A stretch of DNA of 64,000 nt from an uncultured Collinsella sp. (GCA_902497065.1 CABVDH010000001.1:62001-126000); one strand, 5' to 3'. Positions 8,478 to 17,911 are shown, counted from the first letter of the stretch. Notes: a model not told the origin generated them from the sequence alone. Translations and numbers: made by a program.

Positions 8478-9617
8478 ATGGAACTCGACAAACAACAGAT
8501 CAAGCGACTACGCGAACGCCATCACCGGCGCCATGGCATACGCCCTGCCCATAGCGAAGCCATGGAGAACGCCACCCGCTTCCTAAAGCGCGCATTCAAC
8601 ATTCGCGAGGGTCGCGCGCCCTACCACGTGATCCGCAAGCGTTTTGTAAACGGGGCGCGTCTGACTGGCTCCCACCTATGCATCCTCATCATCGCCATGC
8701 TCATCGCAAGCATCGGCCTCGATATCGACTCGGATATCGCCATTGTAGGTGCCATGCTCATCTGCCCGCTCATGGGCTCGGTCCTTGCCATGGCATACGG
8801 CATTGCCACGCTCGACCGCGAGATCACCGTCGAGGCCATTGCCAGCCTCGCACTGCAGATGGTCTTTTGCCTAGTCACGTCCACGCTGTATTTTAAGCTC
8901 TCGCCCCTTGGCACCACCACGGCCGCCATTATCGACAACTCGACACCCACCGTGTGGGACCTTGCCGTCGCGCTCGCGGGCGGCTTTGCGGGCGGCCTGG
9001 GCAACTCGCGCGACCAGGAACCCGCCACGCTCATCGCCGGCGTGGCCGTGGCGACCGCGCTCATGCCGCCCCTGTGCGCGGCGGGCTATGGCATCGCCAT
9101 CGCAAGCGGGTCGCTGTTTCTCTCGGCACTCTACGAGTTTGGCATCAACGTGGTCTTTATCGCACTGGCTGCCGAAGCCGTGCTGCTTCTTCTGCGCGTG
9201 CCGCTCAAGCGCGACCTGAACGGCGACGGTATTGTGACCGCTGAGGAAGACACCGAGGTCGACGAGCTGTCACGCAAAGTGCGCCGCCGCATCATCGTGG
9301 GAACGGCCATCTTTGCCATCCCCTGCATCGTTATGACGGCGGGGTCCATTGGCTCGGCGCAGACCGGCGTGCAGGACGGCTACGGTGTCACCGAAACCAC
9401 GCGCGAGCTTGCCGCGGTGCTGCCGGGCTTTAAGGATTACACCGTCGCCGTCGAGACCTCGGCTACCGAAGGTGACGAGGAAGGCATCGTCGAGCGCCAA
9501 ACTGTCGCCCATGTGACAACGAGCGAGGCGCTCGGAACGCACGACCGCCACGTCGCCCGCAAGCTAATCGACCTCAACGTGCCCGAACTCGATCGCGTGG
9601 AGTTTGATGTGGATTAA
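8478..9617 (+). CDS. DUF389 family membrane protein
   Basis: The protein has 379 residues from the ATG at 8478, which follows GAGGTGG. Residues about 60-270 form the DUF389 hydrophobic domain with about six membrane segments and conserved stretches GAMLICPLMGSVLAMAYG and ATLIAGVAVATALMPPLCAAG. The N terminus is basic (KRLRERHHRRHG). The C-terminal 120 residues hold a further membrane segment and a soluble acidic region. An EF-hand-like loop DLNGDGIVTAEED near residue 245 is visible and might bind calcium. No biochemical function is established for the family. The reading frame extends upstream, but without a ribosome site. Confidence 0.85.
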   Translation: MELDKQQIKRLRERHHRRHGIRPAHSEAMENATRFLKRAFNIREGRAPYHVIRKRFVNGARLTGSHLCILIIAMLIASIGLDIDSDIAIVGAMLICPLMGSVLAMAYGIATLDREITVEAIASLALQMVFCLVTSTLYFKLSPLGTTTAAIIDNSTPTVWDLAVALAGGFAGGLGNSRDQEPATLIAGVAVATALMPPLCAAGYGIAIASGSLFLSALYEFGINVVFIALAAEAVLLLLRVPLKRDLNGDGIVTAEEDTEVDELSRKVRRRIIVGTAIFAIPCIVMTAGSIGSAQTGVQDGYGVTETTRELAAVLPGFKDYTVAVETSATEGDEEGIVERQTVAHVTTSEALGTHDRHVARKLIDLNVPELDRVEFDVD

Positions 9618-9689
9618 TGCGGAGCATGGGATGGCTCCCGCGCACAGGCGCAAGTCGCGGCGAGGCTCAGACGCGACGCAGGCACATGC

Positions 9690-9718
9690 AAAAAGCGGGA
9701 CGTAGTTCACGTCCGCGC
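9690..9718 (-). terminator. Terminator of the small membrane protein gene
   Basis: On the minus strand GGACGT pairs with ACGTCC, extended by GCG/CGC across a one-base bulge, followed by TTTTT. Confidence 0.65.
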
Positions 9719-9744
9719 CCCGCTCGCTGTTTTATTGCCGTGAA

Positions 9745-10194
9745 TCAGACGTCCGCATCGACATCGCCAGACTCCACCGTAAACGCCGGATCGGTGCTCA
9801 CAAGATAAAATCGGGTCACCTTAGTATTTCTAATTAGGTAAATCTGCCCCTGATTGCGTCGGCGCGATATATACGCAACGTGAACCGTGCCGAATTCTTC
9901 GCCGTTTTCCTTCTTTAATACCAGGATATTGGGATCGTCCGTACGCTTAAACTGCCCGTCTGTGCAGATTCCGTCTTTGTCGACCAGCTGCCATCGACAG
10001 TTGTCCTCCTCATGAAAAGCCAGGCTTTCCCGACTCGTTTTGTCATCCCGATAGTAACCGTCAACGGCAAACCCTTCGGAAGCGCATTTCTGCATGTAGG
10101 ACGTTTCTCGGCTTATAGCAAACAGCCCTGTAGCGCCCAGGAGCACAGCCAGGCAGACCACTGCAAGGGTTATCGAAATAGCACGGCGGCCCAT
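9745..10194 (-). CDS. Hypothetical membrane-anchored protein
   Basis: The 149 residues are not recognised as a known family. Residues 6-27 form one membrane segment (ITLAVVCLAVLLGATGLFAI) with a basic start, and the remainder should be outside the cell. The outer part is charged, has three cysteines (positions about 37, 64 and 75) and a beta-rich look (GQFKRTDDPNILVLKKENG, GQIYLIRN). There is no lipobox. The ribosome site before ATG is weak. It has its own terminator. Confidence 0.6.
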   Translation of the reverse strand: MGRRAISITLAVVCLAVLLGATGLFAISRETSYMQKCASEGFAVDGYYRDDKTSRESLAFHEEDNCRWQLVDKDGICTDGQFKRTDDPNILVLKKENGEEFGTVHVAYISRRRNQGQIYLIRNTKVTRFYLVSTDPAFTVESGDVDADV

Positions 10195-10262
10195 GTTAGC
10201 CCAACCGATAGTTGTTTAACGGAGCGCGAAACATACCTGGAACCTCCGATATCAGGGGGAAC

Positions 10263-10282
10263 GTCGCCAGCAGGCTGGCGAC
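10263..10282. promoter_or_regulatory. Perfect inverted repeat in intergenic DNA
   Basis: GTCGCCAGC-AG-GCTGGCGAC lies 69 bases upstream of the gene at 9745-10194 and downstream of the sulfotransferase remnant. The two-base centre makes it a better operator than terminator candidate; no T-run follows. Confidence 0.4.
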
Positions 10283-10384
10283 AACTATATGTTTCTGACA
10301 TCAAACCATATGGCTGCCGCTCGCGGAGGGGGCATCGGCGAACGGCGTGTTTTCATACTCCATTGGTCAAACCTAAGCGCAGCG

Positions 10385-10825
10385 CTACAGCTCGTACTTG
10401 TACACGCGGTAGATGTACTTTTCGGCTTCCATCTCGTAGGTGGCGATGGCCAGACCGTAGCGGTCGTACTCGGCAAAGGTCTTGGCCATGCCCGATGCCA
10501 CGAGCGTGCTATTCGAACCGCCGACACGCTGCGCACTGCTCACATAACCCGAGAACGGCACTGCGATCTGGTCCACAAGCTCGTAGGTGCGTGCCATCTC
10601 GTCCACCGTAAAGATGCGCCCAAACGAATGCGAGCCGCGGCTGTAGTCGGTCACCACCGCGGCGCCCAGCTGACCCCAGTCGAACTTGGGATAGCTTTCG
10701 GCCGCACCAAAGTTGTTGTCGTACAGCAGTACCTGGTAGCGACCAGTCGCTGCCGTGTCAGAACTCGGCAGATACGTCACGCTGTGCTGGCCTGCATTGA
10801 GCGAGAAATCGCCCTGGGCCTGCAA
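10385..10825 (-). pseudogene. C-terminal remnant of an arylsulfotransferase (ASST-like)
   Basis: The 146 residues match only the end of an aryl-sulfate sulfotransferase beta-propeller: GQHSVTYL, then VLLYDN, then VDEMARTYELVDQIAVPFSGYV and AEKYIYRVYKYEL, in family order. Whole enzymes are near 550-600 residues and carry a signal peptide, both absent. The frame opens with TTG and no ribosome site. A good site (AAAGGAG then ATG at 10856) stands just upstream but in another frame, giving MGWLGL and a stop. The sulfotransferase-like frame stays open past this ATG, so a one-base change appears to separate start and body. The family call rests on pattern memory and is moderate. Confidence 0.5.
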
Positions 10826-10942
10826 TAACTTGTCTTCAAAGCCCGAGCCAGCCCATTGCCACTCCTTTCTATTTCTGGGTCCATCTTCTCACTGCTGGCG
10901 GCCGAAAATGATCCGTTTTCCTCCGACCCCGAGGGATCGTTC

Positions 10943-11902
10943 TTAGTACTTGAAGAAGCCCTCGCCCGAGCTTTCGCCCAGCTTGCCTTCGTCGAGCATT
11001 TTCTTGAGGACGGACGCCATGGCCTTAAAGTTGTAGGGCATCATCATCTTCTTGAGCAGCGGGCTCACCAGGCCCGGGACCTTCTGATATTGCATAACGA
11101 TGTTGTACGCCGTCTGGATGCCCACGGTGTCGAATACGCGGAACGGGCCCTTGGGAGCGCCGGTGCCGCGCGTCCACGCGAGGTCGATGCTCTTGGGGTC
11201 ACTCACACCCGAGACATACAGGTCGAGGCCCGAAAGCAGCCATGGCACCAGCATGGAATTGAGCAGATAGCCGTTCTTTTCCTTGTTGACGGGCAGGGCA
11301 AGCATACGAATATCGTTGGCGAAGTCGACGAGCTCGTCGAAGCAGCGCTTGTCGGTTTGGCTCTGGGCCATGACTTCGGTCATGTTGTTCTTCCAGATGG
11401 AATTGGCAAAGTGCAGCGACAGGTACTTCTCGGGGCGACCGGTATACTTGGCAAAGGTGCTCGGTAGCAGCGTGGAGGAGTTGGTCACGACGACGGTATT
11501 TTGCGGGAGGACCGGGGCGAGCTTCTTGTAGAAATCAATCTTTGCCTGGGTGTCCTCGGCCATAGACTCGATGACCAGGTCGGCGTCGGACACTGCCCTG
11601 GCAAGATCGAGCTCCAGCTTGAGTGTGGAGTAGGCGCGCTCAACGGCGGCGAGTGCCGCCTCTTTGTCGAAGGGCTTGCCGCTATCGGCGATACCGGAGC
11701 ACCACTCGCCCGTGCCGTCCGCCATACCCTCGATTGCCGCGATGTACTCCTCGCGCACATGATCGATCTTGGGCTGGGTGCGGCCGATGCTGCCCTCGCT
11801 GCGCAGCCAAATCGTTACATCAAAGCCGCAGTAGGCAGCCTGAAAGGCAATCTGGCTTCCCAGCACGCCACCGCCGGCGACGCAAACGGTCTTGTAGCTC
11901 AT
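10943..11902 (-). CDS. 3-hydroxyacyl-CoA dehydrogenase family protein
   Basis: NAD-dependent oxidoreductase of the 3-hydroxybutyryl-CoA dehydrogenase type, 319 residues. The dinucleotide loop GGGVLGSQIAFQAA is at residues 9-22. The catalytic region NSSTLLPSTF followed by LHFANSIWKNNMTEV supplies the Ser, His and Glu/Asn positions of the family, and the C-terminal helical domain ends in SSGEGFFKY. It probably interconverts 3-hydroxyacyl-CoA and 3-ketoacyl-CoA. No thiolase or crotonase gene is adjacent, so the pathway is open. The ATG follows AGAGAGGACTGTTCCT. Confidence 0.85.
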   Translation of the reverse strand: MSYKTVCVAGGGVLGSQIAFQAAYCGFDVTIWLRSEGSIGRTQPKIDHVREEYIAAIEGMADGTGEWCSGIADSGKPFDKEAALAAVERAYSTLKLELDLARAVSDADLVIESMAEDTQAKIDFYKKLAPVLPQNTVVVTNSSTLLPSTFAKYTGRPEKYLSLHFANSIWKNNMTEVMAQSQTDKRCFDELVDFANDIRMLALPVNKEKNGYLLNSMLVPWLLSGLDLYVSGVSDPKSIDLAWTRGTGAPKGPFRVFDTVGIQTAYNIVMQYQKVPGLVSPLLKKMMMPYNFKAMASVLKKMLDEGKLGESSGEGFFKY

Positions 11903-12047
11903 AGGAACAGTCCTCTCTTACGTAATTCCATAGATGTGTATTTATTCAACCGTAAGGATGACGCGCGCTGGGGGTGGGTTCTATAAACGGATGGTTTTTT
12001 ACCGCGAACGGCTACACCTGTTCATTATCTCAGGGTTCCATGTCCAG

Positions 12048-12084
12048 CAAAAACGGGTGGTAGCCGGTACGACTACCACCCGTT
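12048..12084 (-). terminator. Intrinsic terminator of the giant activase gene
   Basis: Twelve-base perfect stem AACGGGTGGTAG / CTACCACCCGTT followed by TTTTTGC on the minus strand. Confidence 0.9.
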
Positions 12085-12113
12085 TGTCTTATATCCGGCT
12101 CGAAGTAGGCCAA

Positions 12114-15100
12114 CTACTTCTTAATACCGCGCCCCAGACGCTTGGCGACCGATGCAACGGCCTCCTCACTGGCCGGTCCACAGCTCACGCAGCCATCATG
12201 GGCACGCATCTGGCCGGTGACCTCGTCCATCGCGAGCGGCGCCACCTTCTCGAGCTTAAAGCCTTTACCGGCGCGCATGTTTTCCTTGGCCACGCTAATC
12301 ATGAGCTTAATGCGGTTGAGCTGGTTGACCTCGGACGCACCAGGATCATAGTCCACCGCAACGATGTTGCTCTCGGGATGCTGGCGGCGCAGCTCCTTAA
12401 TCACGGCCTTGCCCACCACGTGATTGGGCAGGCACGCGAAGGGCTGCGTGCAGATGATATTGGGTGCGCCATGATCGATCAGGTCGAGCATCTCGGCCGT
12501 GAGCAGCCAGCCCTCGCCCATGTTGTTGCACACCGAAAGCACCGTGCGGGCCTTGTCGGCCATGGTGCCGATGCGCTCGGGCGCCTCGAAGCGGCAGGAC
12601 TTCTCGAGCATCTCCTCCACCGGCGTGCGCATCCAGTCCACGAGCTTGATGAGCGCCTGCATACCAGCGCGCGTGGTAGCGGAGCTTCCCAACTCGTCCT
12701 TCTGCAGCTCGGCGTTGCTCATGGAGTACAGGAAAAAGTCGAGCAGACCCGGCACCACGGCCTCGCAGCCCTCGCGCTCGATGACATCGACCACGTGGTT
12801 GTTGGCTGTGGGATGGAACTTGACCAGGATCTCGCCGACCACGCCCACGCGCGGCTTGGTACCCTCGCCCACGAGCGGCATGGTGTCGAACGCGCGGATG
12901 GCCTCGCGGCACAGCTTGGTGTAGTTGTGGCGGTTAAACTTGGGCGCCAGCTTGCGAGCGCGCGCCATGTACTCCTCGTAGAGCGCGTTGGCGGCACCGG
13001 GCGTAGCCTCGTACGGGCGGCAGCGATAGAGCATCTGCATCATCACGTCGCCAAAGAGCACCGCGTAGACTGCCTGCTTAAGCAGCGCCGGCGTAATCTT
13101 AAAGCCAGGGTTGTCCTCGCCCAGCGCCACGGCCGAAAGCGAGATCACCGGGATCTCGGGGTGGCCGCTCTCGCGCAGGGCCTTGCGGATGAGTGCGATG
13201 TAGTTGGTGGCACGGCAGCCGCCGCCGGTCTGGCTGATAACCACGGCTGTCTTGGACAGGTCGTATCGACCGCTCTCGATGGCCTCCATAATCTGGCCCG
13301 TTACCAGGATCGACGGATAGCAAATATCATTGTTCACATAGCGCAGGCCGGCCTCGACGGCATCGTGATCGGTCGAGGGCAGCAGCTCCAAGTTGTAGCC
13401 AGCACCACGGAACACCTCTTTGACCAGGTCAAAGTGGATCGGCGCCATCTGCGGGCACAGGATGGTGTAGCCCTCCTCGCGCATCTGCTCGGTAAAGGGC
13501 ACCTTGGGCCACGCGGTCGAAGCACTCTCGCGCTGCGCCTCGAACGTGTACTTACGGCTCGCGAACGCGGGGGCATCCGTGGAGGGCGCCACCGGCGCGG
13601 CATCGCCCTGCTCGTAAGTCTCGCCCGCGGCCGTAGCCTCGGCCAAGCGCTCGGCCTCCTGGTCCTTGAGCGCCGCCATGAGCGAGCGAATACGGATACG
13701 CGCGGCGCCCAAGTTGGACACCTCGTCAATCTTGAGCACGGTGTAAATCTTGCCGCTGGCCTCCAGGATCTCCTGCACCTGATCAGTGGTCAGAGCGTCC
13801 AGGCCGCAGCCGAAGGAATTGAGCTGGATCAGGTCCAGGTCGTTGCGCATCGTCACAAAACGGGCGACGGCGTACAGGCGGCTGTGATACATCCACTGAT
13901 CGACGACGCGAATCGGACGCTCGGGCTTCACCAGGTGCGCGAGCGAATCCTCGGTAAAGACCGCAAAGCCAAAGCTCGAGATAAGCTCAGGCAGGGCGTG
14001 GTTGATCTCGGGGTCGTTATGGTAGGGACGGCCGGCGAGTACGATGCCGTGACCACCGTGGTCCTCGACCCACTTAAGGGCCTCCTCGCCCATGGTCTGG
14101 ATGTCCTCGTGGAAGCGCGCGTCGGCCTCAAAGGCAGCGTTAACGGCGGCATCGACCTCGGAGCGCGTGATCTTGGGACCGCGCACGCGACCGCGGCCGG
14201 CTTGCGCATCGGCCACACGGTCGACGGCGAGCACCTGGTACAGACGGCGCTTGAGCTCGGTCTTGTCGTGATAGGGCACAAACGGATACAGGAACTCGAT
14301 GTTCTGTTCGCGAATCTCGTCGATGTTGAGCGCCAGCGCCGTGGGGTAGCTCATGACGATGGGGCAGTTGTAGCAGTTGCCGGCGGTCGGATCCTCCTTG
14401 CGCTCCCAGCGCACGCACGGCATCCAAATGAAGTCGACATCGCGGTCGATAAGGTTCATCACATGGCCGTGGCTCATCTTGGCCGGATAGCACACGCTCT
14501 CGGACGGCATGGACTCGATGCCCGCCTGGTAGGTCTTTTTGCTCGACTGGTCGGACAGCTGCACGCTAAAGCCCAGGCGCGTAAAGAACGCGTGCCAGAA
14601 GGGGTAGTTCTCGTACATGTTGAGCGCGCGCGGAATGCCGACGGTACCACGCGGGGCCTCGTCGGGGCTCAGCACCTCGCGGTTAAACAGCAGCTCGTTT
14701 TTCTTTTTGAAGAGGTTGGGGGCCTCGGTCTTCTGCTTTTTGTGGCCGGCACCCTTCTCGCAGCGGTTGCCGGTGATAAAGCGCCTGCCGCCGCCAAAGT
14801 CGTTGACGGTGAGCTGGCAGTTGTTGGAGCAACGGCCGCAGCGGACATGCTTTTGCGCCACGGTGAGGTGCGCGATGTCTTCGGCCGAAAGGATGGTCGA
14901 GGTGCCGTCGGCGCCGGCGCGATCGCGGGCAAGCAGGGCCGCACCGTAGGCGCCCATGCAGCCGGCGATGTCGGGACGCACGGCGTGCACGCCGGTGAGC
15001 TGCTCAAACGCGCGCAGCGTGGCGTCGGACATAAAGGTGCCACCCTGAACGATCACCTGGCTGCCGATCTCCTTGGGGTCACGCAGCTTAATGACCTTGA

Positions 15101-16895
15101 ACAGAGCGTTCTTGATGACGGAATAGGACAGGCCGGCCGCGATGTCGCCCACCGTGGCGCCTTCCTTTTGCGCCTGCTTGACGCGCGAGTTCATAAAGAC
15201 CGTGCAGCGGCTGCCCAAATCGACCGGGGCCTTAGCATGGATGGCGGCATCGGCGAACGCGCGCACGTCCATGTTCATAGACACGGCGAAGCTCTCGATA
15301 AAGCTACCGCAGCCCGACGAGCAGGCCTCGTTGAGCATGATGTGCTCGATGACGCCGTCCTTCACGCGCAGGCATTTCATGTCCTGGCCGCCAATGTCCA
15401 GGATGAACTCGACACCGGGCAGGAATGCCTTGGCGCCGCGCAGGTGCGCGACGGTCTCGATCTCGCCGGAATCGGCCTTGAGGGCCTCGATGAGCAGCGC
15501 CTCGCCGTAGCCCGTGGTGGTCACGTGGCCGATGGTGCAGCCGGCGGGGATGTGGTTGTAGAAATCAGCCATGATGACCTTGGCCGTGCCTAGGATGTCA
15601 CCGTTGTTGTTGCCGTACCAGGTGTGCAGCAGCTGACCGTCCTCGCCCACGAGTGCGGCTTTCATAGTGGTGGAGCCGGCGTCGATACCGATAAACACGC
15701 GGCCAGTGTAGCCGTCGAGCTTGCCCTTGGGGACGACCTCGGTGTCGTGGCGGGTCCTGAACTCGGCAAAGTCCTCGTCGTTGGCAAAGAGCGGATCCAG
15801 ACGCTCGACCTCGGCACCTTGTGTGTCACCCAGGGCATCGATGGCCTCGATGAGCTGCGGGAACGTGCTGAGCTTGTTGGACTCATGCGCCATGGCGGCG
15901 CCGCTCGCCACAAACAGGTGAGCGTTTTGGGGCACAATGCGGTGCTCCTCGTCCAGGTTGAGCGTGAGGTAGAAGCGGTGGCGCAGCTCGGAGAGGTACT
16001 GCAGCGGGCCGCCCAAGAAGGCGACGTTGCCGCGGATGGGACGGCCGCATGCCAGGCCCGAGATGGTCTGGGTCACGACGGCCTGGAAGATGGAGGCAGC
16101 CACGTCCTCGGGGCGGGCGCCCTCGTTGAGCAGCGGCTGCACGTCGGTCTTGGCAAAAACGCCGCAGCGGCTGGCGATGGGATAGATGGTGGTGGCGTTG
16201 GCCGCGAGCTCGTTGAGGCCGCTCGCGTCGGTGTGCAGCAGGGTTGCCATCTGGTCGATGAACGCGCCCGTGCCGCCGGCGCAGGTGCCGTTCATGCGCT
16301 GCTCGATGCCGTTGTCGAAATAGATGATCTTGGCGTCCTCGCCGCCCAACTCGATAGCGACATCGGTGGCCGGGATGAGGGTCTCGACGGCGCGCTTGCT
16401 GGCGATGACCTCCTGGACAAACTCCAGGTCGAGCCACTGGGACAGCAGCAGGCCGCCCGAGCCGGTAATGGCGCAGGTCATTTGGGCCGTCGGCAACACG
16501 GTCGCGGCGCCTTCGAACAAGTCGCGGGCACAGGCGCGGACATCGGTGTGATGGCGCTGGTACTTGGCGTAGACAATCTGGTTGTCGTCGTTGAGCACAG
16601 CGAGCTTAACGGTGGTAGAGCCCACGTCGATGCCCAGGTGCAGGTTGCCACGGGCGTTCTCGGGGTTGAAGATCGCGCCTTCGGGGGCGTGGGCGGCGGT
16701 GACGGCTACGGGGGCGGCGGCGGGCTCGCTGGCGGCGGACGTCTCCCCTGCCGCGTTCTTGGCATCGGCAACTGCCTCGGCAACTTTCTCGGCAGCCGCG
16801 GTCGCGGCCTTCTGCGCGGCATCCACCACGGCGGGTGCAGCCTCACGCGCGGCAGCGACCATACGGTCCTTGATGCCCTCGACGAGTTTGCTCAT
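12114..16895 (-). CDS. Giant acyl-CoA dehydratase activase (two BadF-type ATPase domains plus DUF2229)
   Basis: The 1593-residue cytoplasmic protein begins with an alanine-rich stretch (1-80). Two ASKHA ATPase domains follow, with LGIDVGSTTVKLAV at residue 87 and IGIDAGSTTMKAALVG near 400; each has the BadF/HgdC cluster region (GTCAGGTGAFIDQMA, ACSSGCGSFIESFA). A CGRCSNNC cysteine cluster lies near 680 and DUF2229 near 750 (GIPRALNMYENYPFWHAFF). HgdB-like segments run from about 1140 (CPQMAPIHFDL; NDICYPSILVTGQ). HgdC-type proteins use ATP to inject an electron into 2-hydroxyacyl-CoA dehydratases. These long fusions are common in anaerobes but their substrate is unproven. The gene lies 11 bases after the TetR gene, in one operon. 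Confidence 0.9.
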   Translation of the reverse strand: MSKLVEGIKDRMVAAAREAAPAVVDAAQKAATAAAEKVAEAVADAKNAAGETSAASEPAAAPVAVTAAHAPEGAIFNPENARGNLHLGIDVGSTTVKLAVLNDDNQIVYAKYQRHHTDVRACARDLFEGAATVLPTAQMTCAITGSGGLLLSQWLDLEFVQEVIASKRAVETLIPATDVAIELGGEDAKIIYFDNGIEQRMNGTCAGGTGAFIDQMATLLHTDASGLNELAANATTIYPIASRCGVFAKTDVQPLLNEGARPEDVAASIFQAVVTQTISGLACGRPIRGNVAFLGGPLQYLSELRHRFYLTLNLDEEHRIVPQNAHLFVASGAAMAHESNKLSTFPQLIEAIDALGDTQGAEVERLDPLFANDEDFAEFRTRHDTEVVPKGKLDGYTGRVFIGIDAGSTTMKAALVGEDGQLLHTWYGNNNGDILGTAKVIMADFYNHIPAGCTIGHVTTTGYGEALLIEALKADSGEIETVAHLRGAKAFLPGVEFILDIGGQDMKCLRVKDGVIEHIMLNEACSSGCGSFIESFAVSMNMDVRAFADAAIHAKAPVDLGSRCTVFMNSRVKQAQKEGATVGDIAAGLSYSVIKNALFKVIKLRDPKEIGSQVIVQGGTFMSDATLRAFEQLTGVHAVRPDIAGCMGAYGAALLARDRAGADGTSTILSAEDIAHLTVAQKHVRCGRCSNNCQLTVNDFGGGRRFITGNRCEKGAGHKKQKTEAPNLFKKKNELLFNREVLSPDEAPRGTVGIPRALNMYENYPFWHAFFTRLGFSVQLSDQSSKKTYQAGIESMPSESVCYPAKMSHGHVMNLIDRDVDFIWMPCVRWERKEDPTAGNCYNCPIVMSYPTALALNIDEIREQNIEFLYPFVPYHDKTELKRRLYQVLAVDRVADAQAGRGRVRGPKITRSEVDAAVNAAFEADARFHEDIQTMGEEALKWVEDHGGHGIVLAGRPYHNDPEINHALPELISSFGFAVFTEDSLAHLVKPERPIRVVDQWMYHSRLYAVARFVTMRNDLDLIQLNSFGCGLDALTTDQVQEILEASGKIYTVLKIDEVSNLGAARIRIRSLMAALKDQEAERLAEATAAGETYEQGDAAPVAPSTDAPAFASRKYTFEAQRESASTAWPKVPFTEQMREEGYTILCPQMAPIHFDLVKEVFRGAGYNLELLPSTDHDAVEAGLRYVNNDICYPSILVTGQIMEAIESGRYDLSKTAVVISQTGGGCRATNYIALIRKALRESGHPEIPVISLSAVALGEDNPGFKITPALLKQAVYAVLFGDVMMQMLYRCRPYEATPGAANALYEEYMARARKLAPKFNRHNYTKLCREAIRAFDTMPLVGEGTKPRVGVVGEILVKFHPTANNHVVDVIEREGCEAVVPGLLDFFLYSMSNAELQKDELGSSATTRAGMQALIKLVDWMRTPVEEMLEKSCRFEAPERIGTMADKARTVLSVCNNMGEGWLLTAEMLDLIDHGAPNIICTQPFACLPNHVVGKAVIKELRRQHPESNIVAVDYDPGASEVNQLNRIKLMISVAKENMRAGKGFKLEKVAPLAMDEVTGQMRAHDGCVSCGPASEEAVASVAKRLGRGIKK

Positions 16896-16906
16896 TGTCT
16901 CTCCTC

Positions 16907-17617
16907 TTAGTTGTTTGACTCGACAGCTGCGGCGGTGTCGGCCGCGTCCTCGAGCTGTAGGTTCAATAGCTTCATGCCGTATTCCGGCACGTTGATATCA
17001 ATGGGTTGGCCATACAGGTCACCAGGGCGCACAAAAGCGAGCACCGTCATAATGCGCGCCATGGCCTCGGGCGATTCGGTAAGCCCACGCTCAAACCAGC
17101 GCTGAATCATGCCGACCTCGGCACTCACGACGTAGGTAACGTAATAGTCAAAGAACGTGCCCAGCGCCAGGCCCAAAATGCCCGTCTGCGCACGCGGCAC
17201 CACAGCCTCACGAGCGGTGTCGATGATTCTTTTAATGAAGGCCTGGTCGCCGCCCGGGCCCAGCAGGGCCCCGATAAGGTCGCGATTAGCCGCAAGATAG
17301 CGCAGCAGCTCAACCGAACCGGGCGCCGGCTCGAGCTCATCGATGTTGTGATAGAGATCGGGCAGCTGAGCTGCGGTGATGAGCTCAATGCGCTCACGGA
17401 TCTCGGCCAGCAAGCCGTCCTCGATTTGATTGATAAAGTCGGGAATATCGCGGTAGTGCGAATAGAACGTGCGGCGCGTAAGGCCGGCACGCTCGGTGAG
17501 CGACGCGACGTTAATGCGCGAAAGGTCGCCGCTTTCGGCAAGCTCGCTGGCAAGTGCCTGGCGAAGGGCACGCTGCGAGCGAAGGGATCGGCGATCGCAT
17601 TTCTCGAGCTGGGACAA
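16907..17617 (-). CDS. TetR family transcriptional regulator
   Basis: The 236-residue regulator has an N-terminal helix-turn-helix (INVASLTERAGLTRRTFYSHYRDI, quoted in part as LTERAGLTRRTFYSHY, residues about 40-56) and an all-helical ligand/dimer domain of the TetR_C_8 style. GGAGG precedes the start. It is the first gene of a two-gene operon with the giant activase, so it most likely controls that gene and itself. Two GCACA/TGTGC palindromes lie in its promoter region. The ligand is unknown, though an acyl-CoA would fit the context. Confidence 0.88.
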   Translation of the reverse strand: MSQLEKCDRRSLRSQRALRQALASELAESGDLSRINVASLTERAGLTRRTFYSHYRDIPDFINQIEDGLLAEIRERIELITAAQLPDLYHNIDELEPAPGSVELLRYLAANRDLIGALLGPGGDQAFIKRIIDTAREAVVPRAQTGILGLALGTFFDYYVTYVVSAEVGMIQRWFERGLTESPEAMARIMTVLAFVRPGDLYGQPIDINVPEYGMKLLNLQLEDAADTAAAVESNN

Positions 17618-17639
17618 GCGTCCTCCTTGTTACTCAGCC

Positions 17640-17683
17640 TGTGCGCTATTGCACAGTGCGAGTATTATTGCACACCGTGTGCA
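17640..17683 (-). promoter_or_regulatory. Probable TetR operators
   Basis: Two inverted repeats share the half-site TGTGC. One is TGTGC-GCTATT-GCACA at 17640-17655. The other is TGCACA-CCG-TGTGCA at 17669-17683. They are 20-60 bases upstream of the TetR start, where autoregulation would act. Confidence 0.65.
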
Positions 17684-17709
17684 TCAACACGTAAAGGCAA
17701 TATTTGGGT

Positions 17710-17738
17710 TGTGACAAAGGGACGGTCCCTTTGTCACA
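17710..17738. repeat. 29-bp perfect palindrome, copy 1
   Basis: TGTGACAAAGGGAC, a central G, then its exact complement. A diverged second copy is at 18145-18173. Between genes; it could act as a bidirectional terminator or a REP-like element. Confidence 0.8.
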
Positions 17739-17795
17739 TTCAGCGACCGCCTAGGTTGTGCCAGTTGTGCCTGGCTTTTGAAGCGGCATTGCCGA

Positions 17796-17824
17796 TTGTT
17801 CAAAATGTCATTCGTGGGTAGAAT
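17796..17824 (+). promoter_or_regulatory. Promoter of the candidate antitoxin RNA
   Basis: TTGTTC, 17 bases, TAGAAT. This is one of the best sigma-70-like pairs in the window, yet it points into a gene-free stretch antisense to the small toxin-like gene. Confidence 0.65.
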
Positions 17825-17830
17825 AGTGTC

Positions 17831-17911
17831 GACGGCAGCCCAAGTTCTGGAAAGCTGGGCAGCGCCGTTGTTTGCATTAGGGGGTCAACGCCTTAGCGGC
17901 GGCGACCCCTT
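17831..17911 (+). ncRNA. Candidate antisense RNA (type I antitoxin)
   Basis: From the promoter at 17796, transcription would start near 17831. The RNA would fold into a first hairpin (GCCCA/TGGGC within CGGC/GCCG, about 17833-17865). A second hairpin follows (AGGGGGTC 17879-17886 with GACCCCTT 17904-17911, including one G-U pair that only this strand can make). The second stem overlaps the last codons of the opposing small gene, so the two transcripts converge and overlap at their 3' ends. The T-run after the stem is weak, so the exact 3' end is uncertain. Confidence 0.45.

Noticed and set aside
11934..15593. A 1219-codon open frame on the plus strand
   Set aside because: It lies antisense to the well-identified giant activase. 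The codon pattern is the mirror of a GC-rich gene, and the product (HLGDEHR-rich) has no recognisable domain.
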